Below, in pieces: positions 1 to 8,329 of a stretch of DNA of 64,000 nucleotides. The DNA is taken from the NCBI RefSeq assembly GCF_900129665.1, contig NZ_FQWL01000001.1, positions 124,001-188,000 of the forward strand, in the 5' to 3' direction. Position numbers and translations under genes: made by a program. The notes below the pieces were generated by a model. The model saw nothing but the letters and a program-made list of their open reading frames with translations. It ran no database searches and was not told the DNA's origin. The stretch's first letter is position 1. Each line of letters begins with the position of its first letter. The stretch comes from Flagellimonas flava. GTDB lineage: Bacteria; Bacteroidota; Bacteroidia; Flavobacteriales; Flavobacteriaceae.

Positions 1-229
1 TCATCAAGCGTACATCGGAACCATTTTCACCCATATCAAAAAGTGCAATTTCCTCATCCTGGTTCCATTCCTCATCACAAGTGTAAAAGGATGCCATTTC
101 ACTTCCACCAAAACCAAAGGCCTGGGTTATGGCGTTATGAAACTCTTCCAGAGAATCGGAGGCTTCAATTTCCAAGTCTCTAAAAATATCTTCTTCGGCA
201 TCAAGAATTACCCTGATTTTATAAATCAT
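1..229 (-). CDS. pRiA4b ORF-3-like family protein (partial, 3' end outside window)
   Basis: The reading frame starts at an ATG (229-227) and runs open to the window edge, giving 76 residues that begin MIYKIRVILDAEEDIFRDLE. The pattern of an N-terminal strand, an acidic helix (SLEEFHNAITQAFGF), then an aromatic strand (MASFYTC) and a DMGENGSD-like stretch matches the plasmid pRiA4b ORF-3 family. These proteins are common in Bacteroidota and their function is not established. The gene has its own -7 element (251-258), so it need not be read through from ctaA upstream. The C-terminal part cannot be judged. Confidence 0.75.
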   Translation of the reverse strand, partial: MIYKIRVILDAEEDIFRDLEIEASDSLEEFHNAITQAFGFGGSEMASFYTCDEEWNQDEEIALFDMGENGSDVRLM

Positions 230-250
230 CAGCAAAAATTAAAATAGGGT

Positions 251-258
251 CAAAGTTA
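251..258 (-). promoter_or_regulatory. -7 promoter element for the pRiA4b-like gene
   Basis: On the minus strand these bases read TAACTTTG, an exact match to the Bacteroidota -7 consensus TAnnTTTG. The element lies about 20 nt upstream of the ATG at 229. No good -33 TTTG is seen at the usual distance, so the call rests on the -7 box and its position. Confidence 0.4.
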
Positions 259-272
259 CAACAAATACTATT

Positions 273-1289
273 TTATTTTGTGAATCGGTGTAAGGTAAAC
301 GTCATGCCGGCCAAAAGAAAAAAAGCGCCGACCTGGTGCAGGACGCCAAGCCAAAGGGGTACCGCCCATATTAGGGTAAATACACCCAAAATAAATTGCA
401 GGGTAACCAGGATCAAAAGGGATTTCACCCCATTTTGTTGAAATCTGGTTAGGGCTTTATCTTTGGTCTTGTACCAAATAAGTAACACGAAAGCCACAAC
501 TACATAGGCCAAATACCGATGTATAAACTGAACTCCACTCTTTCCTTCGTAAAAATTCTTTAGGACGGGCTGTTGTTCAATATAAACAGTTTCATGGATA
601 ACCTTTCCTTCACTCATTAAGGGCCAATGATTGTGTATAAAGCCAGCATCCAAGCCTGCCACGAAAGCTCCCCACACAATCTGAAGCAATAAAACAACGA
701 GGGCGAAACGAACAAGATTTCGAATACTCTTTTCGATTTGCTTTTTGCTTGGGAAAACTAGGTCTAGGGCGACCCAGAGGCTGTAGGCAAAGGTGATAAA
801 GGCAGTAGTTAAATGAGCAGCCAACCTATAATGGGATACATCCGGGCGGTCCACCAGACCGCTTTTTACCATATACCAACCCAGAAAACCTTGAAATCCC
901 CCTAGGAAAAGCAGAAGAAAACACTTTTTTAGGATGGGTTTATCCAATCTTTTGGTTATCCAAAAGAACAAGAAGGGAACAATGAATACGATGCCGATAA
1001 ACCTTCCAATTACGCGATGGAGCCATTCCCAGAAATAGATACTTTTAAAATCTTCTAGTGTAAAATGATAATTCAGTTTTTGGTACTCAGGAAATTGTTG
1101 GTAGAGCTCAAAGGCCTCTTGCCATTCCTGTTCGTTCATAGGGGGGAGCGTACCGCTGATGAGGTTGTAATCGGACATGGAAAGCCCGGAATGGGTCAGC
1201 CGTGTTATACCACCAACGACCACCATGATGAAAACTAATACGCACCCAGTCAATAACCAATAAATTATAGGTCTGTTAGATTTTGTCAT
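273..1289 (-). CDS. ctaA: Heme A synthase (COX15/CtaA family)
   Basis: This 338-residue polytopic membrane protein should hydroxylate and oxidise the C8 methyl of heme O to make heme A for aa3-type cytochrome oxidase. It has the expected eight hydrophobic segments in two four-helix halves. Conserved heme-ligand histidines are visible in EWLHR (H91), SHYRLAAH (H153/H159), FIHRY (H257) and LHQVG (H318), with the conserved glutamate at E88. The length is that of COX15-type enzymes. The ATG overlaps the 3' end of cca by 14 nt, so the gene is probably translationally coupled as the last gene of the upstream operon. No oxidase genes are in the window. Confidence 0.93.
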   Translation of the reverse strand: MTKSNRPIIYWLLTGCVLVFIMVVVGGITRLTHSGLSMSDYNLISGTLPPMNEQEWQEAFELYQQFPEYQKLNYHFTLEDFKSIYFWEWLHRVIGRFIGIVFIVPFLFFWITKRLDKPILKKCFLLLFLGGFQGFLGWYMVKSGLVDRPDVSHYRLAAHLTTAFITFAYSLWVALDLVFPSKKQIEKSIRNLVRFALVVLLLQIVWGAFVAGLDAGFIHNHWPLMSEGKVIHETVYIEQQPVLKNFYEGKSGVQFIHRYLAYVVVAFVLLIWYKTKDKALTRFQQNGVKSLLILVTLQFILGVFTLIWAVPLWLGVLHQVGAFFLLAGMTFTLHRFTK

Positions 1290-2712
1290 TTTTAGGTGTC
1301 AAGTTCATTTTTTTTCCTTTTTCAAGCATATAAGCGAAAGCAGCACCATGTTCATTTGGAATTTCACCTTCTAAAATGGCCTCTTTTATGGCGTCTTTCA
1401 AAATACCTATCTCCTTCGAAGGTTTTAGGTTAAAGGTTTCCATAATCTCCTCTCCGGTAACAGGGGGTTGAAAGTTTCTAACATGATCTCGTTCTTCCAC
1501 CTCCACAATCTTTTGACGAACAATTTGGAAATTGTTCTTGTAACGCTTTTGTTTTTTTGGATTCTTTGTGGTGATATCCGCTTCGCACAAGGTCATAAGA
1601 TCATCCACAAATTCCCCCGCGTCAAAGACTAATCTGCGCACCGCAGAATCGGTCACATGGTCTTCGGAAAGAATAATGGGCCTTGAACTCATCAGCACCA
1701 TTTTTTGAACGAATTTCATCTTGTCGTTCAAGGGCATCCGTAATCGTTTAAAGAGTTTGTACACCATTTTGGAGCCCACAAACTCATGTGCGTGAAACGT
1801 CCATCCAATTTTTTTGTGAAAACGCTTAGTGGGGGCTTTTCCAATATCATGTAGCAATGCCGCCCAACGTAACCATAGATTGTCGGTGGTCTCTGCAATA
1901 TTGTCCACTACTTCCAAGGTATGCCAAAAATTGTCCTTGTGCCTTTGTCCTTCAATTTCCTCAATGCCCTGTAATGCGGTCAGTTCTGGAAGTATAAGGT
2001 GAAGGAGTCCGGTTTGGTGCATTAGCTTAAAACCCAGGGAAGGTTTTTTGCTAAGCAGTATTTTGTGGAGCTCGTCTACGATCCGTTCCTCGGATACAAT
2101 TTTAATCCGGTCTTTATGTGAGGTGATTGCTCTTAGCGATTCCAGCTCAATATTAAAATCCAATTGGGCAGCAAAACGAATGGCCCGCATCATCCGTAAA
2201 GGGTCATCGGAATAGGTTATACCTGGTTCCAAAGGAGTTCTGATGCATTTCTTACCCAGGTCGAGCCTTCCGCCAAAGGGATCGAGTAGTGTGCCAAAAT
2301 CTGTTGGGTTTAGAGAGAGAGCCATGGCATTGATGGTAAAATCCCTCCTGTTCTGGTCATCTTGAAGCGTGCCATCTTCCACAATGGGTTTTCTGCTGTT
2401 CCTTTGGTAGCTTTCCTTTCGGGCACCAACAAATTCCAGTTCTAATCCCTGGTGCTTTATCATGGCGGTCCCAAAGTTTTTGAAAACTGCTACTTGCGGC
2501 TTTCCTTCCAATTTTGAGGCTACCTTTTCGGCAAGTGCTATACCACTGCCAATGGCAACAATATCAATATCCTTTGGGCTGCCCCTGTCCAGCAAATAGT
2601 CCCGCACAAAACCACCAATAACGTAGGCATCCATGCCCAGCTCTTCTGAAGTTTTTCCGATAAGCTCAAAAATGGGATGTTGTATGGCTTCTTTGTGGAA
2701 TTCCTGCGTCAT
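1276..2712 (-). CDS. cca: CCA tRNA nucleotidyltransferase with HD domain
   Basis: The 478-residue protein adds or repairs the 3' CCA end of tRNAs. The N-terminal class II nucleotidyltransferase head shows GGFVRDYLL, the catalytic acidic motif DIDIV (around residues 48-52) and [10 protein letters not shown]; the RNA-binding region has [14 protein letters not shown]-terminal HD phosphohydrolase domain is marked by [13 protein letters not shown] near residue 290. It sits 1 nt downstream of tsaC and overlaps ctaA, so two tRNA-maturation genes are adjacent in one operon. Poly(A) polymerase is a related family, but the HD domain and overall layout favour CCA addition. Confidence 0.92.
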   Translation of the reverse strand: MTQEFHKEAIQHPIFELIGKTSEELGMDAYVIGGFVRDYLLDRGSPKDIDIVAIGSGIALAEKVASKLEGKPQVAVFKNFGTAMIKHQGLELEFVGARKESYQRNSRKPIVEDGTLQDDQNRRDFTINAMALSLNPTDFGTLLDPFGGRLDLGKKCIRTPLEPGITYSDDPLRMMRAIRFAAQLDFNIELESLRAITSHKDRIKIVSEERIVDELHKILLSKKPSLGFKLMHQTGLLHLILPELTALQGIEEIEGQRHKDNFWHTLEVVDNIAETTDNLWLRWAALLHDIGKAPTKRFHKKIGWTFHAHEFVGSKMVYKLFKRLRMPLNDKMKFVQKMVLMSSRPIILSEDHVTDSAVRRLVFDAGEFVDDLMTLCEADITTKNPKKQKRYKNNFQIVRQKIVEVEERDHVRNFQPPVTGEEIMETFNLKPSKEIGILKDAIKEAILEGEIPNEHGAAFAYMLEKGKKMNLTPKNDKI

Positions 2713-2713
2713 T

Positions 2714-3286
2714 TTATTCCCGGATTACCTTGACCAAACCATCATTACCCAATTTAATAATTGATGATGGGGAAGGGTTTTTGTTTTCGTCCGGCAAATT
2801 TACCACATAGTCCACTCCTTTTAAAATTTCTGGTGCTATCTCCTTAAAAGATTTTGGTGTTGGAAATCCTGAAATATTGGCGGAGGTCGATACAATTGGT
2901 TTCCTAAATTTATTGATAAGGTATTGACAAAATTTATCCGAGGCTACACGGATTGCAATGGTATTGTCTTCGGCAATAAGGTTTTTGGCAATACCTTGTG
3001 GTTCGTCAAATACAATGGTTGTGGGCTTGGTGGCCAGATCAATGATGTCGTAAGCTGCCTCAGGGACCTCTTTTACGTGCCGTTCCAACATGGCCTGGTT
3101 GCTCACCATGCAGATTAACGCCTTGCTATCTTCCCTTTGTTTCAGCGCGTATACTTTTTTAACGGCTTCCGGGTTGGTGGCATCGCAGCCAATGCCCCAA
3201 ACGGTGTCCGTTGGGTAGAGGATCAACCCGCCATCTTGCAGCGTGTTAAATGCGCTGTCCATTTCGGGTAAAAAATCAGGTTTCAT
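2714..3286 (-). CDS. tsaC: L-threonylcarbamoyladenylate synthase (TsaC/YrdC family)
   Basis: This 190-residue YrdC-domain protein makes threonylcarbamoyl-AMP from threonine, bicarbonate and ATP, the first step of t6A37 tRNA modification. Diagnostic stretches are [16 protein letters not shown] near the N-terminus, [13 protein letters not shown], and the C-terminal [17 protein letters not shown]. It is the short TsaC form without the Sua5 extension. Its ATG directly abuts the stop of the NeuB-type gene (no intergenic base), so translation is likely coupled to the sugar genes upstream. Confidence 0.9.
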   Translation of the reverse strand: MKPDFLPEMDSAFNTLQDGGLILYPTDTVWGIGCDATNPEAVKKVYALKQREDSKALICMVSNQAMLERHVKEVPEAAYDIIDLATKPTTIVFDEPQGIAKNLIAEDNTIAIRVASDKFCQYLINKFRKPIVSTSANISGFPTPKSFKEIAPEILKGVDYVVNLPDENKNPSPSSIIKLGNDGLVKVIRE

Positions 3287-4156
3287 TTATTTCTTGTACT
3301 TGAGTTTTTCCCGTTGGACACTTTCAATATCCAAAATGTCCTTGGATTTGTAAGTGAGTGCTTTGTGGGTTGCCCTAAGATCACGACATAATTTTCGAAG
3401 TCCCATAGGTTCCAAGGACGCTGCATGATCGGTTCCCTTCCAAGTTCTGTCCAGTGTGAAGTGACGCTCAATGATATGGGCACCCAATGTATAAGCCGCC
3501 ACGTCGACCGCAATACCCAGATGGTGGCCAGAAAACCCAATGCTCTTAACTCGTGAATCATATTGCTCCTTAAGCTTCAGGATGTCAAGCAAGCAAATAT
3601 CCTCAAAAGGAACTGGGTATCCAGAGGTACAGTTGTACACCACCAAATCCTTTGCCCGACCTCGTTCTTCAAAAAAATCGATAAGGGTGGAAATTTCATC
3701 TTTGGTGGTCATCCCTGTGGACACATGCAGTTCTCCTTCATAATTATCACACAGCCATCCCAGCATTTCAAAGTTATTGTTGCACGCGGATGGGATTTTT
3801 ATGAATTCAGGATTTAGGCTAGAAATTTCCTTGGCCGAGGTGGTCTCCCAAACCGAAGTGGAATAGGTAATGCCCACTTCGTTACAATATGCCATTAATT
3901 CTCGATGTTGTTCCACATCAAACTCAAGAAACTCCCGATGTTCTCCATAAGTGCTACCGTACGAGTTTACAGGATTGGGATGGGGCTCGTTATACTGCTT
4001 TTCCGTCAACAATTCTTTGTTGTTCCTTTTCTGAAACTTTACAGCATTGGCATTACCAAAGATTTTGGACATATAGATCAATTCTTTGGCAATTTTCATA
4101 TCGCCTTTGTGGTTGCAACCAATTTCGGCAATGATATAGGGTTCTTTATAGGTCAT
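3287..4156 (-). CDS. neuB: NeuB-family nonulosonate (sialic acid / KDN type) synthase lacking the SAF domain
   Basis: The 289-residue protein is a complete NeuB-type TIM barrel that condenses PEP with a six-carbon sugar to a nine-carbon ulosonate. Family motifs are AEIGCNHKGD at the N-terminus, NAVKFQKR, IPSACNNNFEML, HVSTGMT, GFSGHHLG and the metal/PEP region ERHFTLDRTWKGTDHAASLEP. It ends where the C-terminal antifreeze-like (SAF) domain normally starts, so it is about 60 residues shorter than classical NeuB. The ATG overlaps neuA by 11 nt. The substrate (ManNAc, ManNAc-6-P, Man-6-P or a legionaminic precursor) cannot be read from sequence; no NeuC epimerase is in the window. Confidence 0.85.
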   Translation of the reverse strand: MTYKEPYIIAEIGCNHKGDMKIAKELIYMSKIFGNANAVKFQKRNNKELLTEKQYNEPHPNPVNSYGSTYGEHREFLEFDVEQHRELMAYCNEVGITYSTSVWETTSAKEISSLNPEFIKIPSACNNNFEMLGWLCDNYEGELHVSTGMTTKDEISTLIDFFEERGRAKDLVVYNCTSGYPVPFEDICLLDILKLKEQYDSRVKSIGFSGHHLGIAVDVAAYTLGAHIIERHFTLDRTWKGTDHAASLEPMGLRKLCRDLRATHKALTYKSKDILDIESVQREKLKYKK

Positions 4157-5318
4157 TAAATCTTAGATTGTAGTTTATGATAAATTCGCAGGCTTCACGT
4201 ATGGCTCCCTGCGCTGAGGCATTATTCAAGGTTATGTCAGCAATTTGCTTAATAGGTTTTGTGGCATTGGAGGGGCAAAAGGACCATCCTACCCTTAACA
4301 TGTTGGCCATATCGTTGACATCATCTCCAATGTAAGCGATTTCCTGTGGGCTTAGATTCCGTTCATTTCTTAGGTTTTCTAGAAATGAGAATTTATCCTT
4401 GACCCCAAGGAACACATCGGAAATCTTCAACTTTTTCATGCGTTGAGCTACGGTTTCGGAATTCTCGGAAGTCATGACCATCACATTGACATTGTGCTGT
4501 CTTATGATTTCCAGTCCCATTCCATCACGCATATCGAAGGTCTTTGAAAATTCACCCTCAGCATTGTAAACGATTCTACCATCGGTAAAAACACCATCCA
4601 CATCTAGGATTAGATGTTTGATCTGTTGTGGTTTCTTTTCCCCTTTAAACCGAGAGATCAATAATTGTTCAATGATTTGCCAATCGGTCTCAGAGTCAAT
4701 TTCTGTAAGCGTATCTTCCGGCATTTCGATGATGCCAATGTTTCCGCTCAATCGGTTGCCTGATTCCAACAGTGCCTTTTTGTGGGTTGCATAAATGGAC
4801 CCATTCTCAATTAAAAGCCCTTCAAAGTCCTGTCTTCTAGGTCTTTTGGTATAATCATAGTTAATACTTTTTCCATCTTCCGACCAAATAAACCGGTGTG
4901 TACGCACCACGCTAACGACCGCATCTTTGCCCTCTTTCTGTAACGCCTGCAGTGCCTGATTGATATGGTCACGTTGGGTGAGGGGGGAAGTGGCCTGCAG
5001 TAGACAGAAGATATCATAATTGTGATCTATTAAACCAGAAAACTCAAGCATGGCAGATTCTGTACTGGCCGTATCCGAAGCATTTTCAGGGGACCTTTTT
5101 AAGGTCTTTACTTTTTTGCTCCAGGAATAGTTTTTGCCAATGTAGGAAATGATTTCCTCGTCATCGGTGAACACATAAACCTCGTCAAGATTGGAGAAGA
5201 TGGCCTCTGTGAGTGCCCAAGAAAAAAGAGGTCTTCCCAAAAGTTTCTTTTTATTTTTCCCCGGAATACCCTTGGAATCTTTCCGTAGTGGAATAAAGCC
5301 TATGGTTTTTATCTTCAT
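4146..5318 (-). CDS. neuA: CMP-nonulosonate synthetase (NeuA) fused to a KdsC-like HAD phosphatase
   Basis: Residues 1 to about 225 form an acylneuraminate cytidylyltransferase: the CTP-binding LRKDSKGIPGKNKKKL (11-26), LLQATSPL (107-113) and the ENGSIYATHK stretch. Residues from about 233 form a type C0 HAD phosphatase resembling KdsC, with all catalytic motifs present: D239 and D241 in LDVDGVFTDG, S284, K307/K309 and GDDVND (331-336). The predicted joint activity is dephosphorylation of a nonulosonate-9-phosphate and its activation with CTP. Vertebrate CMAS has a similar domain order. It lies between the sialyltransferase-like gene (10 nt gap) and neuB (11 nt overlap). The true substrate is inferred, not shown. 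Confidence 0.85.
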   Translation of the reverse strand: MKIKTIGFIPLRKDSKGIPGKNKKKLLGRPLFSWALTEAIFSNLDEVYVFTDDEEIISYIGKNYSWSKKVKTLKRSPENASDTASTESAMLEFSGLIDHNYDIFCLLQATSPLTQRDHINQALQALQKEGKDAVVSVVRTHRFIWSEDGKSINYDYTKRPRRQDFEGLLIENGSIYATHKKALLESGNRLSGNIGIIEMPEDTLTEIDSETDWQIIEQLLISRFKGEKKPQQIKHLILDVDGVFTDGRIVYNAEGEFSKTFDMRDGMGLEIIRQHNVNVMVMTSENSETVAQRMKKLKISDVFLGVKDKFSFLENLRNERNLSPQEIAYIGDDVNDMANMLRVGWSFCPSNATKPIKQIADITLNNASAQGAIREACEFIINYNLRFNDL

Positions 5319-5328
5319 TTGTTGCGGT

Positions 5329-6375
5329 TTAAGATGGGATCTCCATATTTTTTATCAAATCCCTTGTGGCGCCAACGGTAAATTTATCCAAATAATCCTT
5401 ACCTAGGAAAAAGCGCTCCTTTACTATTTCTAGGTTGGACAGTGCGGTTGAAAAAAGTGTGTAGCCTTGCTCAAAGTGAAAACCTTCCTTTAGGCCAAGG
5501 ATTTCTATGGGGAAGAGCGCGGGCAAAACGGTTATATCCTTAAAATGCTCTTTATATTTTGTTAGTTCCCTGGGATGGGTTTTTAAGATGATGTTCATAT
5601 TCTTGGGAATTTTTGAAACCACATCCTTGTAAATCTCAATTTTTACCGCCTCATTTTTAATGACCTTGTCCTCTGAGATAGGTTGGGTGAGAATGAGGGC
5701 GTTGTTCTTATTTGGTATTTCTAGGGAGCCTGAATTCAAAAAAATGTCAAACACCTCTTTTTTAAGTGTCTTGGACCAAAGGGCAACTTCTTTTTTGATA
5801 TTGAGTTCCTTGGATTTCCCTTGCAATGCCTTAGGTAATTTTCTTGGAAATTGGGCGTAAATTGTTTTTATCTCCTTATCGAACCCACCGCCAATGGGTG
5901 TTTTGGTTATGAAGGTTTTTAGAAACTGTTCAAAGGTCGAGTGACGTTTAATATAGGTCCTGGCGCCATCTTCAATCATGTTTATATCCCTATTCTTTCC
6001 AAATTCGTATAAGAAGTAACTCTTTGACGAATCCGTATCGCACAGGTAGAGTTCTGAATTTTTAATGAACTCCTTTTCCTTTTTTAACGTAGGATGTCTG
6101 TTTTCCAGATAGGGAATCAGTTTGGATTTCCTTCTCACGGAATAATTTAATTTACCCAAGTCTTTTACGTGGTCTCTGCGCTCCGAAATGATATGGACAT
6201 CCCTGAAAAATCGTTTTTTCAGATTGGGGATAAGGGTTTCTATCATAGGGGTGCTCTCCACCAAAAAAAGCAGGTTGTCCCCGTAATCATCAACGGACCC
6301 ATTAGAGTCTTTTAGGATATGTATCAGGGATAGATAAATATGGTATATTGTAGACCCAACATAGGTTCGTTGCAT
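5329..6375 (-). CDS. Candidate CMP-nonulosonate (sialyl-type) glycosyltransferase
   Basis: I cannot assign a named family with certainty. The 348-residue protein carries the three short motifs shared by bacterial sialyltransferase families (GT38, GT52, GT80): an acidic D/E-D/E-G motif (MIEDGA, E135-D136-G137), an HP motif (KTHPRE, H267-P268) and a Ser/Thr pair (S309-T310), in the right order for a GT-B fold. The N-terminal YVGSTIYHIYLSLI resembles the first strand-helix of such enzymes. I chose ATG 6375 over a TTG at 6411, since the first strand begins right after it and the candidate -7 box lies at 6425-6432. Next to neuA and neuB, transfer of a CMP-activated nonulosonate to a surface glycan is likely. 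Confidence 0.6.
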   Translation of the reverse strand: MQRTYVGSTIYHIYLSLIHILKDSNGSVDDYGDNLLFLVESTPMIETLIPNLKKRFFRDVHIISERRDHVKDLGKLNYSVRRKSKLIPYLENRHPTLKKEKEFIKNSELYLCDTDSSKSYFLYEFGKNRDINMIEDGARTYIKRHSTFEQFLKTFITKTPIGGGFDKEIKTIYAQFPRKLPKALQGKSKELNIKKEVALWSKTLKKEVFDIFLNSGSLEIPNKNNALILTQPISEDKVIKNEAVKIEIYKDVVSKIPKNMNIILKTHPRELTKYKEHFKDITVLPALFPIEILGLKEGFHFEQGYTLFSTALSNLEIVKERFFLGKDYLDKFTVGATRDLIKNMEIPS

Positions 6376-6416
6376 AGAAAATATAGGAATTGTGTGGAGG
6401 ATGTACCTCAAAAAAC

Positions 6417-6424
6417 TACATTTG
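6417..6424 (+). promoter_or_regulatory. -7 promoter element for the plus-strand GT2 gene
   Basis: The bases read TACATTTG, an exact TAnnTTTG match, 25 nt before the ATG at 6449. A TTG at 6390-6392 could be a -33 element, at a rather long spacing of 24 nt. The box directly abuts the divergent box at 6425-6432. Confidence 0.45.
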
Positions 6425-6432
6425 CAAAAGTA
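6425..6432 (-). promoter_or_regulatory. -7 promoter element for the nonulosonate/tsaC/cca/ctaA operon
   Basis: On the minus strand the bases read TACTTTTG, an exact TAnnTTTG match, 50 nt upstream of the ATG at 6375. It shares no base with, but directly touches, the plus-strand box, so RNA polymerases on the two sides should exclude each other. Confidence 0.45.
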
Positions 6433-6448
6433 CTAAAAACTCTAGTTA

Positions 6449-7261
6449 ATGCCTGCCCTGAGCGTAATTATAAGCACCTATAACAAACCTGATTGGCTTG
6501 AAAAAGTCCTTTGGGGTTTCGACTGTCAGACCTACAAGGATTTTGAGGTTGTGATTGCTGATGATGGTTCTTCAGACGCTACCAGGAAAAGGATAGAGGA
6601 ACTACGAAACCAGCTAAGTTATCCCATCAAGCATGTTTGGCAGGAAGATGATGGTTTTCAGAAATGCAGAATTCTTAACAAGGCGATTGTGGCTACCGAA
6701 GCGGACTATATTATTATGACCGACGGGGACTGCATTCCCAGAGAAGATTTTGTGGAAGTTCATTATATCAACAAAGCACCTTCAACTTTTATTTCAGGGG
6801 GCTATTATATGTTACCTATGAACATATCCTTGGCCATAACAAAACAGGATATACTAGAGCAGAACTGTTTTAACATCCAATGGCTTAAGGAAAAGGGAAT
6901 CCCTCAAACCTTTAAGAACAATAAGCTTACTGCAAATGGGTTTATTTCCAAGCTTTTAAATGCGTTTACGCCTACTAATCCAAGCTGGAATGGCCACAAC
7001 TCATCCGCATGGAAACAGGATATTCTAAACGTTAATGGTTTTGACGAGCGGATGCAGTATGGCGGTGAGGATCGCGAAATGGGCGAGCGTATGGTGAATT
7101 TTGGAATTAAAGCCAAGCAGCTCCGCTATAGTGCAGTTTGCGTACACCTAGATCATGACCGCGGTTATAGGAATGAAGAGGCCCTATCAAAGAACAAGGC
7201 TATCCGAAGGGAAACCAAAAGCACTAAATCAGTGTGGAGTCATCACGGCATTACCAAATAA
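6449..7261 (+). CDS. Family 2 glycosyltransferase
   Basis: The 270-residue soluble protein has a GT-A fold: N-terminal SVIISTYNKPDWLEKVL, the nucleotide-binding VVIADDGSSD (around 35-44), the metal-binding MTDGDC (DxD type, near residue 95) and a C-terminal galactosyltransferase-like GFDERMQYGGEDREMGER. Proteins of this layout commonly build LPS core or capsule. It diverges from the nonulosonate operon and its 3' end overlaps the opposite-strand glycosyltransferase by 19 nt. Donor and acceptor are unknown. Confidence 0.88.
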   Translation: MPALSVIISTYNKPDWLEKVLWGFDCQTYKDFEVVIADDGSSDATRKRIEELRNQLSYPIKHVWQEDDGFQKCRILNKAIVATEADYIIMTDGDCIPREDFVEVHYINKAPSTFISGGYYMLPMNISLAITKQDILEQNCFNIQWLKEKGIPQTFKNNKLTANGFISKLLNAFTPTNPSWNGHNSSAWKQDILNVNGFDERMQYGGEDREMGERMVNFGIKAKQLRYSAVCVHLDHDRGYRNEEALSKNKAIRRETKSTKSVWSHHGITK

Positions 7262-8046
7262 TAGGTAAGCTCATTCTTCTTTTCCAATCGCTTAAGTTCA
7301 CGATAGCGCTCCAAAACACTTAAGGCATTCAAGTAAGAGATAATAATACCTTTCTTACCGTCCAAGAATCCAAGTCGGATAACGTAATGGTTGAAAAACT
7401 TCCAAAAAGGTTTTATGATCAACAGGGCATAATTGAAATGCTTTTCCTTGTAAAAAGATTCTTTGGCCTTCAATTGGCCGTAGCGAAGCATTTTGCCCTT
7501 GTAATCTTCATAATTTTTGTAACAATAGTGGGTGAGTCTTTCATTTAGGATGCAGGATGTCCCATCCACTTCCAAGGTTTCGTGCACCAATTTCTTGTCA
7601 GTATACTTGGCCTTGCTTTTTTGAAAAAGCCTATGGTTTTTGTCAGTTTGCCAACCACTGTAGTTCAATGGTTCATTCTGAAACATAAACTTACGATAGA
7701 ACCAATATGCTGCACACGCTTTAGGATTGTTTATGGTCTCAACAATTTCACTTTGCAGCCTTTTGTTGACCACCTCATCGGCATCCACGAATAGAACCCA
7801 GTTGTTCGAAGCCTGTCGTAGTGCATAGGATTTTTGTGCCGTAAAATTTTCAAAGGGATGTTGGATGACCTTCACATTGGGACGTTGTTGAAGGTATTCA
7901 TAAGTTCCATCGGTACTGTACGAATCCACCACTATAATCTCGTCTGCAAATGAAACGGAATCAATACATTTTTCAATGTAGCCCATTTCATTATACGTAA
8001 TTACTAGCGCGGATAACTTTTGCTTTGGGGTGCTCAATCCAGCCAT
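7243..8046 (-). CDS. Family 2 glycosyltransferase (LPS core WaaE/KdtX-like)
   Basis: The 267-residue protein has the N-terminal pattern of the WaaE-like GT2 subgroup: SALVITYNEMGYIEKCIDSV, then DEIIVVDSYSTDGT and WVLFVDADEVV with the DxD. Members transfer a hexose to the inner core of LPS, often next to the Kdo or heptose region. The C-terminal part is basic and aromatic, which fits peripheral membrane attachment. The start ATG is preceded by an exact -7 box (8074-8081). It converges on the other GT2 with a 19-nt overlap. The exact linkage is not predictable. Confidence 0.85.
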   Translation of the reverse strand: MAGLSTPKQKLSALVITYNEMGYIEKCIDSVSFADEIIVVDSYSTDGTYEYLQQRPNVKVIQHPFENFTAQKSYALRQASNNWVLFVDADEVVNKRLQSEIVETINNPKACAAYWFYRKFMFQNEPLNYSGWQTDKNHRLFQKSKAKYTDKKLVHETLEVDGTSCILNERLTHYCYKNYEDYKGKMLRYGQLKAKESFYKEKHFNYALLIIKPFWKFFNHYVIRLGFLDGKKGIIISYLNALSVLERYRELKRLEKKNELTYYLVMP

Positions 8047-8073
8047 ATTTATTGGTACAGGGTTTGGTAGTTA

Positions 8074-8081
8074 CAAAATTA
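8074..8081 (-). promoter_or_regulatory. -7 promoter element for the WaaE-like GT2 gene
   Basis: The minus strand reads TAATTTTG here, an exact TAnnTTTG match, 27 nt upstream of the ATG at 8046. The remaining spacer to dapD (8082-8329) is AT-rich and shows no gene or RNA that I can support. Confidence 0.42.
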
Positions 8082-8329
8082 TAACAAAATTTTAAGGAGA
8101 AAATTGTTTCCTTATGTAATTTTCTTACACCGAATCGATTTTCGAATTCCTCATAAATACTCCATGAAATTTTAAAAAGGTAGGTGGTTTTGTATGTAAA
8201 AGATGGCAAAAGTGTAATTGGTTGCTTGCCAAATTAATTTTTTTTTGATGCAATGATATGTGGATATGTTGATGGATATAAAGAATTGGTATTCAGCTTG
8301 TATCGATTATACCCTTCCGCATTTCTTTT

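Noticed and set aside
7991-8209. Minus-strand frame of 72 codons upstream of the WaaE-like GT2
   Set aside because: It is out of frame with the GT2, covers that gene's promoter and has no recognisable pattern.
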